DNA of 64,000 bases from Gallionellaceae bacterium (GTDB lineage Bacteria > Pseudomonadota > Gammaproteobacteria > Burkholderiales > Gallionellaceae): positions 1-64,000 of the forward strand of contig SCUU01000125.1 in NCBI GenBank assembly GCA_004297065.1, read 5' to 3'. This document shows, piece after piece, positions 18,220-27,527 of the stretch. Position numbers and translations under genes: made by a program. Positions within the stretch are counted from its first letter, which is position 1; each line of letters begins with the position of its first letter. Below the pieces are notes generated by a model. The model saw nothing but the letters and a program-made list of their open reading frames with translations. It did not search any database and was not told where the DNA came from.

Positions 18220-18350
18220 GATGGCTAGTTGCTCCATCAGTAGTTCCATCAAGGGCAAAGTGGCAATAGGATAATTGGTGATTTGAACTATTTTGCTTTG
18301 TGACACAGCAAGATTAGGGCACCGCGCTTTTATGCATAAGAGACCGCCGG

Positions 18351-19247
18351 TCATTGCACCAGATACTCGATCACCTCTGTCGGCCATTCGCTGAACGGCT
18401 GCCCCAGGCTGATCGCGCCCGTGCCGTGCAGCATGATTTCCTGATGCGCGAGATGGATGATCTGGTGGTCGCTGAAACGGATGTAGGTGCCGTTGGCGCT
18501 GTGGTCGGCGATGACGAATTTGCCGAAGCTGAATTCGATGCGCGCGTGCTGGCGCGAGGCGTAGCTGCTCTGGATGACGACATCGCAGGTGTCGCCGCGC
18601 CCGAGCACGATGCTTTTGTGCTGTTCGCCGATGGTGGTGATTTGCTGGCGGTAGCGCAGCATCAGTTCGTGGCGTGCCTCGGTCGGTTTGCGGAACTGCG
18701 GCAGGCCGATGCGCGTGCTCAGAGTGTCGTCCTGCTCCCAGTTGACCTGGAACACATCCATCGCTTCCTCTTTGCCGCGGAATTCCGCGCGCGATACTTG
18801 GCGCACTTTGCCGCGCAAATCCGCGGGCAACGCGTCGGCCACGGCGCGGGTGGTCATGATTTGGCGCGCGCGCGTAATCGCCGTCACGCGCGCGGCGACA
18901 TTAACGGCATCGCCGAACATATCGTTGGCTGCGCGGATGACCTCGCCATAGTGCAGTCCGATGCGGATGTAGATGGGGCGTTCGCCGCCGGGGCGTTGCC
19001 GCTCGACTGCCGTTTGCATGGCGCAGGCCGCACGCAGCGCTTCCGCCGGGGAGGAAAAGGCGCACATGATCTCGTCGCCTATGGTTTTGACCAGCGCGCC
19101 TTGGTGCGGCGGCAATTCGGCGATCATGATGTCCAGACAGTTGGTCACCAGTTTGAGCGCTTCCGCGTCGCCCAGTTTGTCGTACAGGGCAGTGCTGCCG
19201 CTGATGTCGGCGAACAGGATGGCGAGTTGTTGTTGCGGCGCGCTCAT
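18351..19247 (-). CDS. Class III adenylate/guanylate cyclase with C-terminal FHA domain
   Basis: ILFADISGSTALYDKLGD, VKTIGDEIMCAF, IGLHYGEVI, GDAVNVAARV; FHA pattern VLGRGDTCDVVIQSSYASRQHARIEF, DHSANGTYI. Confidence 0.9.
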   Translation of the reverse strand: MSAPQQQLAILFADISGSTALYDKLGDAEALKLVTNCLDIMIAELPPHQGALVKTIGDEIMCAFSSPAEALRAACAMQTAVERQRPGGERPIYIRIGLHYGEVIRAANDMFGDAVNVAARVTAITRARQIMTTRAVADALPADLRGKVRQVSRAEFRGKEEAMDVFQVNWEQDDTLSTRIGLPQFRKPTEARHELMLRYRQQITTIGEQHKSIVLGRGDTCDVVIQSSYASRQHARIEFSFGKFVIADHSANGTYIRFSDHQIIHLAHQEIMLHGTGAISLGQPFSEWPTEVIEYLVQ

Positions 19248-19248
19248 A

Positions 19249-20415
19249 TCAACCGTTCGCCCCGAACATCATGCGCTTCGCCACGAATTTTTTTGCCAAG
19301 GGCAGATGATCCAGCACGGACAGAGCCCAACCGCGCCCGCTGGAGAGCAAGGGCAAATCGTTGGAGAAGATACGCACGAGGCCGTCGGTGAAAACGATGC
19401 CCGCATTGCGGTCGAGGCGGCGCGATTTGCGGTACTCCTCCAGCATCGCGGCGGTGCCCAGCGCCGCAGGCTGGGCGCGCAGGATGATGCGCGCCAGTTC
19501 CCAGGCATCGCGCACGCCCATGTTGAACCCTTGCCCCGCGACCGGATGCAGCGTCTGCGCGGCATTGCCGATGAGCACGGTGTGCGGCAGCGTGGTGTCG
19601 GGCGCGCGCTTCAGCCGCAACGGGAAGCGGCTGCGTTTACCGACGCTGAGGAACTCGCCGACAGCATCGCCGAAGTGGCGATGCAGCCCGGCCAGGAAAG
19701 TCGCATCGTCCCATTGCAGCATGGCTTGCGCCTGTTCGTGCGAACCCGTCCACACGATTTCGTAACCGCCCCGGTACGGCAGCAGCGCCACCGGGCCTTG
19801 CGCGGTGAAGCGCTCGAATGCGGTATCGATTTTCGGAGCGGTGCAAGTGATGTGGGCGATGACAGCGCTCTGCCCGTATTCGCTGACTTTGGGCGGATGG
19901 CTCGCCTCCAGCAACTTGCCGCCATCCGCCACCACCGCGAGGCGCGCATCGAGGCGGTGCTCGCTCCCCTCATATTGATAGGTGAGCGCCGCCCCGTCTG
20001 CCGCATTCTCCAGACGGCGCACCGTGGCGCACTCCAGATAGGTGACATCTGTTTGTAGCAAAGCCTGATGCAGCGCGCGTTGCAATGCGGGATAGGGCAA
20101 CACGTAACCCAGCTCCGGCACTTTCATCTCTGCGGCGTGCAACAGCGTAGTGCCGGAAGAATCCTTCTGCGAAACATGGATGGTCTTGATACCGGAGACC
20201 TGCGGTATCTGTTTCCACACACCGAGCTTGTCGAGTAACAAGCGGCTGCCGTAGGACAATGCCAGCGCACGCGGGTCGGCATTCTGTTCCTCCGCTTTGC
20301 GCGCCTCCAACACCACGATGTTCAGCCCGCTTTCGCGCAAGGCCAATGCGAGCGCAGTTCCCACCGGGCCGCCGCCGATGATGGCGATGTCGCAACTGGA
20401 GAAATCAGTGTTCAT
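19249..20415 (-). CDS. UbiH/UbiF/COQ6-family FAD-dependent hydroxylase
   Basis: CDIAIIGGGPVGTALALALRESGLNIVVLEAR, LIGNAAQTLHPVAGQGFNMGVRDAWELA. Confidence 0.88.
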   Translation of the reverse strand: MNTDFSSCDIAIIGGGPVGTALALALRESGLNIVVLEARKAEEQNADPRALALSYGSRLLLDKLGVWKQIPQVSGIKTIHVSQKDSSGTTLLHAAEMKVPELGYVLPYPALQRALHQALLQTDVTYLECATVRRLENAADGAALTYQYEGSEHRLDARLAVVADGGKLLEASHPPKVSEYGQSAVIAHITCTAPKIDTAFERFTAQGPVALLPYRGGYEIVWTGSHEQAQAMLQWDDATFLAGLHRHFGDAVGEFLSVGKRSRFPLRLKRAPDTTLPHTVLIGNAAQTLHPVAGQGFNMGVRDAWELARIILRAQPAALGTAAMLEEYRKSRRLDRNAGIVFTDGLVRIFSNDLPLLSSGRGWALSVLDHLPLAKKFVAKRMMFGANG

Positions 20416-21322
20416 TTTTAGCAAACCTCGTTTTTTTGCTCACTTTGCGTTTGGCAACCTCTTGCACCGCGCCTACCCGCTTGATCTCGCTCACCGCCAA
20501 ATTATTTTCCTTGCTCACCACGAGCTTGCCGCTTTTGGCTTCCAGAGCCTTGCGCGCATCGCCTGCAATCGTGCCGCCTTGTTTGGCTGCCAAGGCGTTT
20601 TCGGCGAAACCTTGCGCATCTTTTTCGCGCGCAATTTCCGTGGTGCTGGCTTCACCCAACATGCTAAAAATCAGCTCCAAGTCGGTCATGTGATCGCGCA
20701 GATTGTTGCCGGTTTTCACCTTGTCTAAAGCTTTGAGTTTGCCATGTTCGGCAGGCGTTACGCCGAATGTGGCGCGAGCGATTTCGGCGGTGAGAATGGC
20801 GTATTCCTTACCCTCCTGCACGCCGCGCTGATGCCACTCTTCGGTCAACTCGCCGCGTATCGCAATCGAACGCAGCCGCTTTTCTATCCACGCCTGCGGA
20901 TAGCCTTTTGCCTGATACAAATCCCGCGCCCGCGCACTCGCCAGTTCAGGATTTTCAATCTCCTTCACCCGCTCATAACCCACCTGCGCCAGCCAGCGTT
21001 TGAACGGCTCGGCTTTGGGGGACGGGATGGATTGAATCAGGCGAAAAAGTCCTTCGGTGTTGGCGCAATTAAGCCGCTGCACACCGCCTTCAGTGTCAAT
21101 GCGAAGGGGGGTGACAATTTGTCCCCACCCTTGCGATAACACCTTGTCGCGCAATCGCATTTTTTTAATGTAATCGCTAGGATTGACGCTATCGGTAAGA
21201 ACAGCAATTACATCCGCAACGACAAACCACCACTCTTCGTTATGCCAAGTGCGGCGGATAGTGGTCTCTTGGAATACCGCAAGGTGATTTGAAGCATCGC
21301 TGGTTTGAACGGCTTTACTCAT
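20405..21322 (-). CDS. BRO-N domain protein (phage antirepressor/DinD-like)
   Basis: IRRTWHNEEWWFVVADVIAVLTDSVNPSDYIKKMRLRD...GLFRLIQSIPSPKAEPFKRWLAQVGYERVKEIENPE. Confidence 0.8.
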   Translation of the reverse strand: MSKAVQTSDASNHLAVFQETTIRRTWHNEEWWFVVADVIAVLTDSVNPSDYIKKMRLRDKVLSQGWGQIVTPLRIDTEGGVQRLNCANTEGLFRLIQSIPSPKAEPFKRWLAQVGYERVKEIENPELASARARDLYQAKGYPQAWIEKRLRSIAIRGELTEEWHQRGVQEGKEYAILTAEIARATFGVTPAEHGKLKALDKVKTGNNLRDHMTDLELIFSMLGEASTTEIAREKDAQGFAENALAAKQGGTIAGDARKALEAKSGKLVVSKENNLAVSEIKRVGAVQEVAKRKVSKKTRFAKNEH

Positions 21323-21544
21323 GGCTTCTCCTTACAAATACCGCTGCATGATGGCTTGTATTTTGGCGGCGACTAACTCGTGCCCGCGTTCTATGTCCAT
21401 AAAAGCGCCCGTCAATGGAGGGGAAGTTTAGCGTGAATGTTAGCCGAGCTTACAAGTCACTACAGCCTCTTCACCCAGCATGTCGATAATCTTCACCGCA
21501 ACCATAGCGCCCGCCGAACGACACCGAAAGATCTGACTCTTGGC

Positions 21545-24469
21545 TCACAGTTGCGGTCTTCTCTTTTGAACTTTGGCGGACTTATCCGTCGGCAACAAAC
21601 TGGTGAGCTGCTGATAGCGCTCGAACAGGAATTCAACTCTCTGCGCGTCGCTGGCGAAGGCGGCTTTAACAAAGTTACGCGATCCTCTACGAGCTAAAGC
21701 TCGTGAGGAATCGTCGGTGCGGTAGCAGGCATCCACGGCGCGGTCGAGAACCTGGTGGGCTTTGACCAGTACGGGCGGCATGGTGAGAGGGTCGTAGAGG
21801 TCGGCGAGCGAGCTTTGCGGGAACTGCGCGCGGGCGTCCAGCACGGTTTGGGCGGCGGTTTCTACGGTTGCGCGTTGTTTGTCGGTTGGTTCGTCAGGCC
21901 ACGGGTAGTTGTTGTAGACGATGGTAATGGAATATTGATAGTCGCTTTTCAAGCGTCCCGTAGTGTAACGAGTCCATGCCATGTGCATGGTGGAGGTCAG
22001 TATGCCGAAGTGATACAAGGTGGCGCGGGGAAGAATACGCACCTTGTTGCTAGACAAAGTATCGGGTTGAATAAAGCCAATGGGAATGAATCTGCGCCGT
22101 TCCGATGAAACTTCCGGGATCACCAGATAGGGTGCATCGGGAATATTTTCCACATGAAAACGTGTCGGCGTGTCGGCGAGCTTTTGTGTGGGTGGACTCT
22201 TGCTGGCAAGGCGAGATTCGCGCACCATTTCAACGCGTTTCATCGCTTCCGGCATCCTGCGCAATTCATCGGGCGGGCAGTCGCCCAGCCACAAGCACCA
22301 GCGCTCGTAGTTGTTGATGAATTCATCCGCGCCTATCCAGCGGCGCATCCATTTGGCGGCCTTGGGTTCGCGCGCGAGAAACTCGGCTTTCTCTTCCGGC
22401 GTGAACAGGTAATGGCCGCCATCAATCGGTTTGTTGCCGATACCAATTTCGGGCACTGCGCAAATCGGATGCTGGCGGTTGACCAGCACCACATCCGGCG
22501 CGTCCACCAGATAGGGGTTGATGTTGCGCACGGCGACGGCGTGCGCTTCGCCACGGATGTCCTCGTATTCGTAGATGGTTTTTTTCTCCACGTCGAACGC
22601 GCCGAAGCCGATGATGACGCAATGCACCGCCGCCATGCCTTTTGCCTCGTTGCTCCACGAGAAGGTGCGGTGGGCGAAGTGGATGTGGATGCCTTGCGCG
22701 AGCAGCCAGCCCCACAGCACACCGGCCTGTTCGCCTTGGGTGATGCTGTTGGTGGAGACAAAGGCGCAGCGAATTCCAGAAGCAAACCCCTCCCGGCCTC
22801 CCAACCCCTCCCAACCTCCCCTTGTCAGGGGAGGAGCGGGGGGAGGAGTGGATGCGCTGACTCCCTCCCTGACAAGGGAGGGTTGGGGTGGGTTTGGGGT
22901 TGCCTGGTAGTGCGCCGCTTTCACATACCACGCGGCGACGAAATCGAGCAGGCCTCCACTCTTGATGTCCGCGAACACACGTTGTGTGTCCTCACGTTGC
23001 GCATCGTCCATAAACTTCGCGCCCACGAACGGCGGATTTCCCAACACATAACTGCATTGCTCTGCTGGCAGCACATCATTCCATTCAATCGTCAGCGCAT
23101 TGCCATTAACAATATGCGGTGAGGTCTTGAGCGGGATGCGCGCGAAGTACATGCCGAATTCTTCCGAAACGCGCACGTTCATCTGGTGATCCATCAGCCA
23201 CATCGCGACTTGCGCGATCTGCGCCGGGAATTCTTCGATCTCGATGCCGTAGAACTGATCCACGTCCACGCTGATTTCCTGGTGGATGTCGAGGAAGCGC
23301 GAGCCTGTGCTTTCATGCACGCCGCGCAGCACGTCCAGTTCCAGCTTGCGCAGTTCGCGGTAGGCGATCACCAAGAAGTTGCCGCAGCCGCAGGCGGGGT
23401 CGAAGAAGGTGAGCGTGCGCAGCTTCTTGTGGAACTCGAACAGTTTGTTCTTATTGCCTTTGACGCGGTTGAATTCTTCCCATAGCGCGTCGAGGAACAG
23501 CGGCTGGATCAGCTTGAGGATGTTCTCCTCGGAGGTGTAGTGCGCGCCGATGTTGCGCCGCGCCTTGGCGTCCATGATGCTCTGGAACAGCGCGCCGAAA
23601 ATCGCGGGCGAGATGGCGCTCCAGTCCAGCGCGCAGCAGTCGAGCAGCGCCTCGCGCATGGCGAGGTCGAACGCGGCGATGGGCAGCATTTCCTCGAACA
23701 GCTTGCCGTTGACGTAGGGAAAGGCGGCACTCTGTTCGTCCAGCATTTTCGGGCGTTTGTTTTCCGGCGTATTGAGTACCTGGAATAATTGTGCGAGCTG
23801 CGGCCCGAGATCGGAGCCGTCGGGCGCGGTGCGCTCTTCTATCCAGGCGCGGAACGCACTGGCGGGCTGGAAGATGCCGGTGTCTTCGGCGAACAGGCAG
23901 AATAGCAGGCGCACCAGCAGCACTTCGAGCGGGTGACCTTCGTAGTCCGCCGCCTTGAGCGCGTCGTGCAGCTTGCCCATGCGTTCGGCGGCTTTGATAT
24001 TGACCGGGTTTTGCGGCGCGATGGTTTGTGTGCGGTAACCGGCGATAAAAGCGAAATGCTTGATGCGTTTGTGCAGATCGGCGAGCTTGAATTCTTGTTG
24101 CGTACCTTCTTCGAGGTCGTACAAACGGAAGCGCGCGAAGTCGGACACCAGCACATATTTCGGCAGATCGCGTTCCTTGATGCCGGGAAAATAATCGAGC
24201 GCCTGGGTATAGGCCTTGTCCAAATCCTTGCCGCGCGATTTGTGTTCGACCAGCAACATGCCTTTCCAGAACAGGTCGATGTAGCCCTGTTTGTCGCCGA
24301 GCTTCTTGACCGGCTCCTCGAAGCTGGCGACGCGCTTGCGGTCTATGCCGAAGACGTTGAGGAACTCGATCCAGAAAGGTTTGGCTTCGGCATCTTCCGA
24401 GGTTTCATTTTCCCAGCGCTTGGAGAATTCGTGGGCGCGGTTGCGGATTTCGTTCCAGCTTAATGGCAT
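21545..24469 (-). CDS. MmeI-type (type IIL-like) single-chain restriction-modification protein
   Basis: N-terminal D-X(n)-EHK nuclease pattern (GYIDLFWKGMLLVEHKSRG); DPACGCGNFLVIAYRELR; GNPPFVGAKFM. Confidence 0.82.
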   Translation of the reverse strand: MPLSWNEIRNRAHEFSKRWENETSEDAEAKPFWIEFLNVFGIDRKRVASFEEPVKKLGDKQGYIDLFWKGMLLVEHKSRGKDLDKAYTQALDYFPGIKERDLPKYVLVSDFARFRLYDLEEGTQQEFKLADLHKRIKHFAFIAGYRTQTIAPQNPVNIKAAERMGKLHDALKAADYEGHPLEVLLVRLLFCLFAEDTGIFQPASAFRAWIEERTAPDGSDLGPQLAQLFQVLNTPENKRPKMLDEQSAAFPYVNGKLFEEMLPIAAFDLAMREALLDCCALDWSAISPAIFGALFQSIMDAKARRNIGAHYTSEENILKLIQPLFLDALWEEFNRVKGNKNKLFEFHKKLRTLTFFDPACGCGNFLVIAYRELRKLELDVLRGVHESTGSRFLDIHQEISVDVDQFYGIEIEEFPAQIAQVAMWLMDHQMNVRVSEEFGMYFARIPLKTSPHIVNGNALTIEWNDVLPAEQCSYVLGNPPFVGAKFMDDAQREDTQRVFADIKSGGLLDFVAAWYVKAAHYQATPNPPQPSLVREGVSASTPPPAPPLTRGGWEGLGGREGFASGIRCAFVSTNSITQGEQAGVLWGWLLAQGIHIHFAHRTFSWSNEAKGMAAVHCVIIGFGAFDVEKKTIYEYEDIRGEAHAVAVRNINPYLVDAPDVVLVNRQHPICAVPEIGIGNKPIDGGHYLFTPEEKAEFLAREPKAAKWMRRWIGADEFINNYERWCLWLGDCPPDELRRMPEAMKRVEMVRESRLASKSPPTQKLADTPTRFHVENIPDAPYLVIPEVSSERRRFIPIGFIQPDTLSSNKVRILPRATLYHFGILTSTMHMAWTRYTTGRLKSDYQYSITIVYNNYPWPDEPTDKQRATVETAAQTVLDARAQFPQSSLADLYDPLTMPPVLVKAHQVLDRAVDACYRTDDSSRALARRGSRNFVKAAFASDAQRVEFLFERYQQLTSLLPTDKSAKVQKRRPQL
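21680..21713. repeat. Palindrome inserted in frame in the RM gene 3' part
   Basis: CGATCCTCTACGAGCTAAAGCTCGTGAGGAATCG. Confidence 0.7.
22784..22900. repeat. C/G-rich palindromic repeat inserted in frame in the RM gene
   Basis: CCCCTCCCAACCTCCCCTTGTCAGGGGAGGAGCGGGGGGAGG ... CTCCCTCCCTGACAAGGGAGGGTTGGGGTGGG. Confidence 0.85.
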
Positions 24470-24807
24470 GTGTTGGCCACCTTGAAAATTTGGGCAGGCG
24501 CATCGCCGTTCTGGGCGATTAAGTAGCAGGCGAAACGGGAGAGCTGGTAATCGTCAACGTTGCGTTCGCCCCCCTTGCCTACCCCGATCATTTTGCCGGC
24601 GCCGGCAAAATGATGTTCCGGGTTATTTCCCGATTGTTCGCAAGAGGTTATGGCGCGCTTGATGGCATCTTCAAAGCGCCGCCATTGGGAATAGCCGAGC
24701 AGCGGTTGCAGGTCGCGCGCGCTCCAGTATTCCGCGTCGTGCTCGTTGGATTGTTTCAGCTCCTCAAAGGATGCGCTGCCTATGGTCGGTGTGTTTTTCG
24801 AGTTCAT
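24460..24807 (-). pseudogene. Truncated DinD-like protein
   Basis: EYWSARDLQPLLGYSQWRRFEDAIKRAITSCEQSGNNPEHHF...VDDYQLSRFACYLIAQNGD is DinD-like, then ends abruptly at the RM start codon. Confidence 0.65.
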
Positions 24808-24865
24808 GTAGCCCTCCTTTGAGATATGGGATTCAAGTTCATCGCTGCCATGTTTGGCTCTGTAG

Positions 24866-24936
24866 GGTGGGCACGTTTTTTGTGCCCACGCTGTAGCGGA
24901 GAGCCTTTCCGCGTGGGCACAAAAAACGTGCCCACC
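24866..24936. repeat. Perfect 26-bp inverted repeat
   Basis: GGTGGGCACGTTTTTTGTGCCCACGC ... GCGTGGGCACAAAAAACGTGCCCACC. Confidence 0.95.
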
Positions 24937-24988
24937 TTACATTCGTTGATTTCAAACGCCATTTCTTTGAGAATAAATTTACCCTGAT

Positions 24989-26287
24989 TCATCGCAGCAT
25001 CAACGTTTCAATGTCCGCCACCGTCTTCGGCGCATCCTGTGTCAGCACTTCGTTGCCACCAGCGGTGATGAGCACATCGTCCTCGATGCGGATGCCGATG
25101 TTCCATAGTTCGCGCGGCACGTTGTCGGCGGGACGGATGTAGCAGCCGGGCTCGACGGTGAGCGTCATGCCGGGTTGTAGCGGTCGCCATTGTCCGCCGG
25201 TTTTGTATTCGCCCACGTCATGCACGTCCATGCCCAGCCAGTGGCCGGTGCGGTGCATGTAGAACTGTTTGTAGCTTTCGGTTTTCAGCACGGATTCCAG
25301 CGAGCCTTGGCACAGCTTGAGGTCGATGAAGCCTTGCGCCAATACGTTCAGCGCGGCATCGTGCGGCGCGTTCCAGGTGTTGCCGGGAAGGGCTGCGGCG
25401 ATGGCGGCCAGTTGCGCAGCCAGCACGATTTCATAAACATCACGTTGCGCGGGGCTGAACTTGCCGTTGACCGGGAAGGTGCGCGTGATGTCGGCGGCGT
25501 AGCTGTCGAGCTCGCAGCCCGCGTCGATGAGCAGCAGGTCGCCGTCGTTGAGCCGCGCATTGTTGCCGACGTAGTGCAGGGTGCAGGCATTGCCCCCGCC
25601 CGCGATGATGCTGGTGTACGAGGGCTGGCGCGCGCCCTGGCGGCAAAACTCGTGCAGGAATTCGGCTTCGATTTCGTATTCGAACTGGCCGGGGCGGGTG
25701 TGGCGCATGGCGCGGCGGTGCGCGGCGCAGGAGATGGCGGCGGCGCGGCGCATGATGTCCAGCTCGTGCGCGTCTTTGAGCAGGCGCATCTCGTCGAGCA
25801 ATTCGCGCACATCGCGGATTTCGCCGGGGGCGAGGATGCCGCTGCGCGCTTTGGCTTTGACCGCCCCGCGTAGTTTGATGATGCGCGCATCCCAGGCGGC
25901 ATCCGCGCCTAGCGGGTAAAACAGCGTCGTCCGGTCGCCCATCAGCTCGATGAGTTTTTCGTCCAGTTGCGTGATCGGGTAGGCGGCATCAAAACCGAAA
26001 TGCGCGCGCGCCGCTTCCGGGCCGTAACGGAAGCCGTCCCAGATTTCGCGCTCCGGATTTTTTTCGCGGCAGAACAAAATGCTTTGCGGTTTTTCTCCGC
26101 CGAGCAAGACCAGCACTGCCTCGGGTTCGGCAAAACCGGAGAGGTAATAGAAATAGCTGTCGTGGCGGTAGTCGTAATGCGTGTCGGCGTTGCGCGCCAC
26201 TTCCGGCGCGGTGGGGATGATGGCGATGCCTTGCCGCACCTGGGCTTGCAGGCGCTGGCGGCGTTCGGCGTAGGGCGTGTATGTCAT
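24989..26287 (-). CDS. pepP: Xaa-Pro aminopeptidase
   Basis: LLIDAGCELDSYAADITRTFPVNGKFS, HRTGHWLGMDVHDVG, GMTLTVEPGCYI; start refined to 26287. Confidence 0.93.
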   Translation of the reverse strand: MTYTPYAERRQRLQAQVRQGIAIIPTAPEVARNADTHYDYRHDSYFYYLSGFAEPEAVLVLLGGEKPQSILFCREKNPEREIWDGFRYGPEAARAHFGFDAAYPITQLDEKLIELMGDRTTLFYPLGADAAWDARIIKLRGAVKAKARSGILAPGEIRDVRELLDEMRLLKDAHELDIMRRAAAISCAAHRRAMRHTRPGQFEYEIEAEFLHEFCRQGARQPSYTSIIAGGGNACTLHYVGNNARLNDGDLLLIDAGCELDSYAADITRTFPVNGKFSPAQRDVYEIVLAAQLAAIAAALPGNTWNAPHDAALNVLAQGFIDLKLCQGSLESVLKTESYKQFYMHRTGHWLGMDVHDVGEYKTGGQWRPLQPGMTLTVEPGCYIRPADNVPRELWNIGIRIEDDVLITAGGNEVLTQDAPKTVADIETLMLR

Positions 26288-26324
26288 GGGAGGATGATAA
26301 ACCGATTCATGCGCGCCGAGGTCG

Positions 26325-26594
26325 TCACAGCCACCCGCCCGCCCGCAAGATGCCGATAACGCCGACCAATATCCAGAAGGTATTGAGCAGCGTGTAGGCG
26401 GCATCCTTCCTGAGCACGGCACACCAGGACAACATCACCGCGTCGACGGTGTTGAACACCCACACGAACATGAAAGGACTGGCTGGCCCCAGCCAACTCA
26501 CCAGGGAGAAGCTGAAGATGCGCATGAGTACGCCGATCATCTCGACGTGTTTGATGTTTTTCAAGACGAAACGGTTGGCTCGGGTGATGGGCAT
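26325..26594 (-). CDS. Small hypothetical membrane protein
   Basis: MPITRANRFVLKNIKHVEMIGVLMRIFSFSLVSWLG..., several hydrophobic segments. Confidence 0.5.
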   Translation of the reverse strand: MPITRANRFVLKNIKHVEMIGVLMRIFSFSLVSWLGPASPFMFVWVFNTVDAVMLSWCAVLRKDAAYTLLNTFWILVGVIGILRAGGWL

Positions 26595-26607
26595 GATGTC
26601 CTTTATC

Positions 26608-27412
<805 letters not shown>

Positions 27413-27527
27413 TTTCATAATTCATGACACGAGCGCTCCCTCATCCCAACCCTTCTCCCGGCGGGAGAAGGGTTTTGCATCCCTCTCCCTCCGGGAGATG
27501 GACTGAGGGTGAGGGGAATGTGCCGCA

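Larger units (their letters stand above)
17990..18313. mobile_element. MITE-like element with terminal inverted repeats and TTAG duplication
   Basis: Left TCTTACTGTGTCACAAAAC vs reverse complement of right TCTTGCTGTGTCACAAAGC; TTAG at 17986-17989 and 18314-18317; no transposase ORF. Confidence 0.6.

Noticed and set aside
17992-18387. 131-aa minus-strand ORF covering the MITE-like element
   Set aside because: Runs through inverted repeats, no convincing transposase motif; treated as fortuitous
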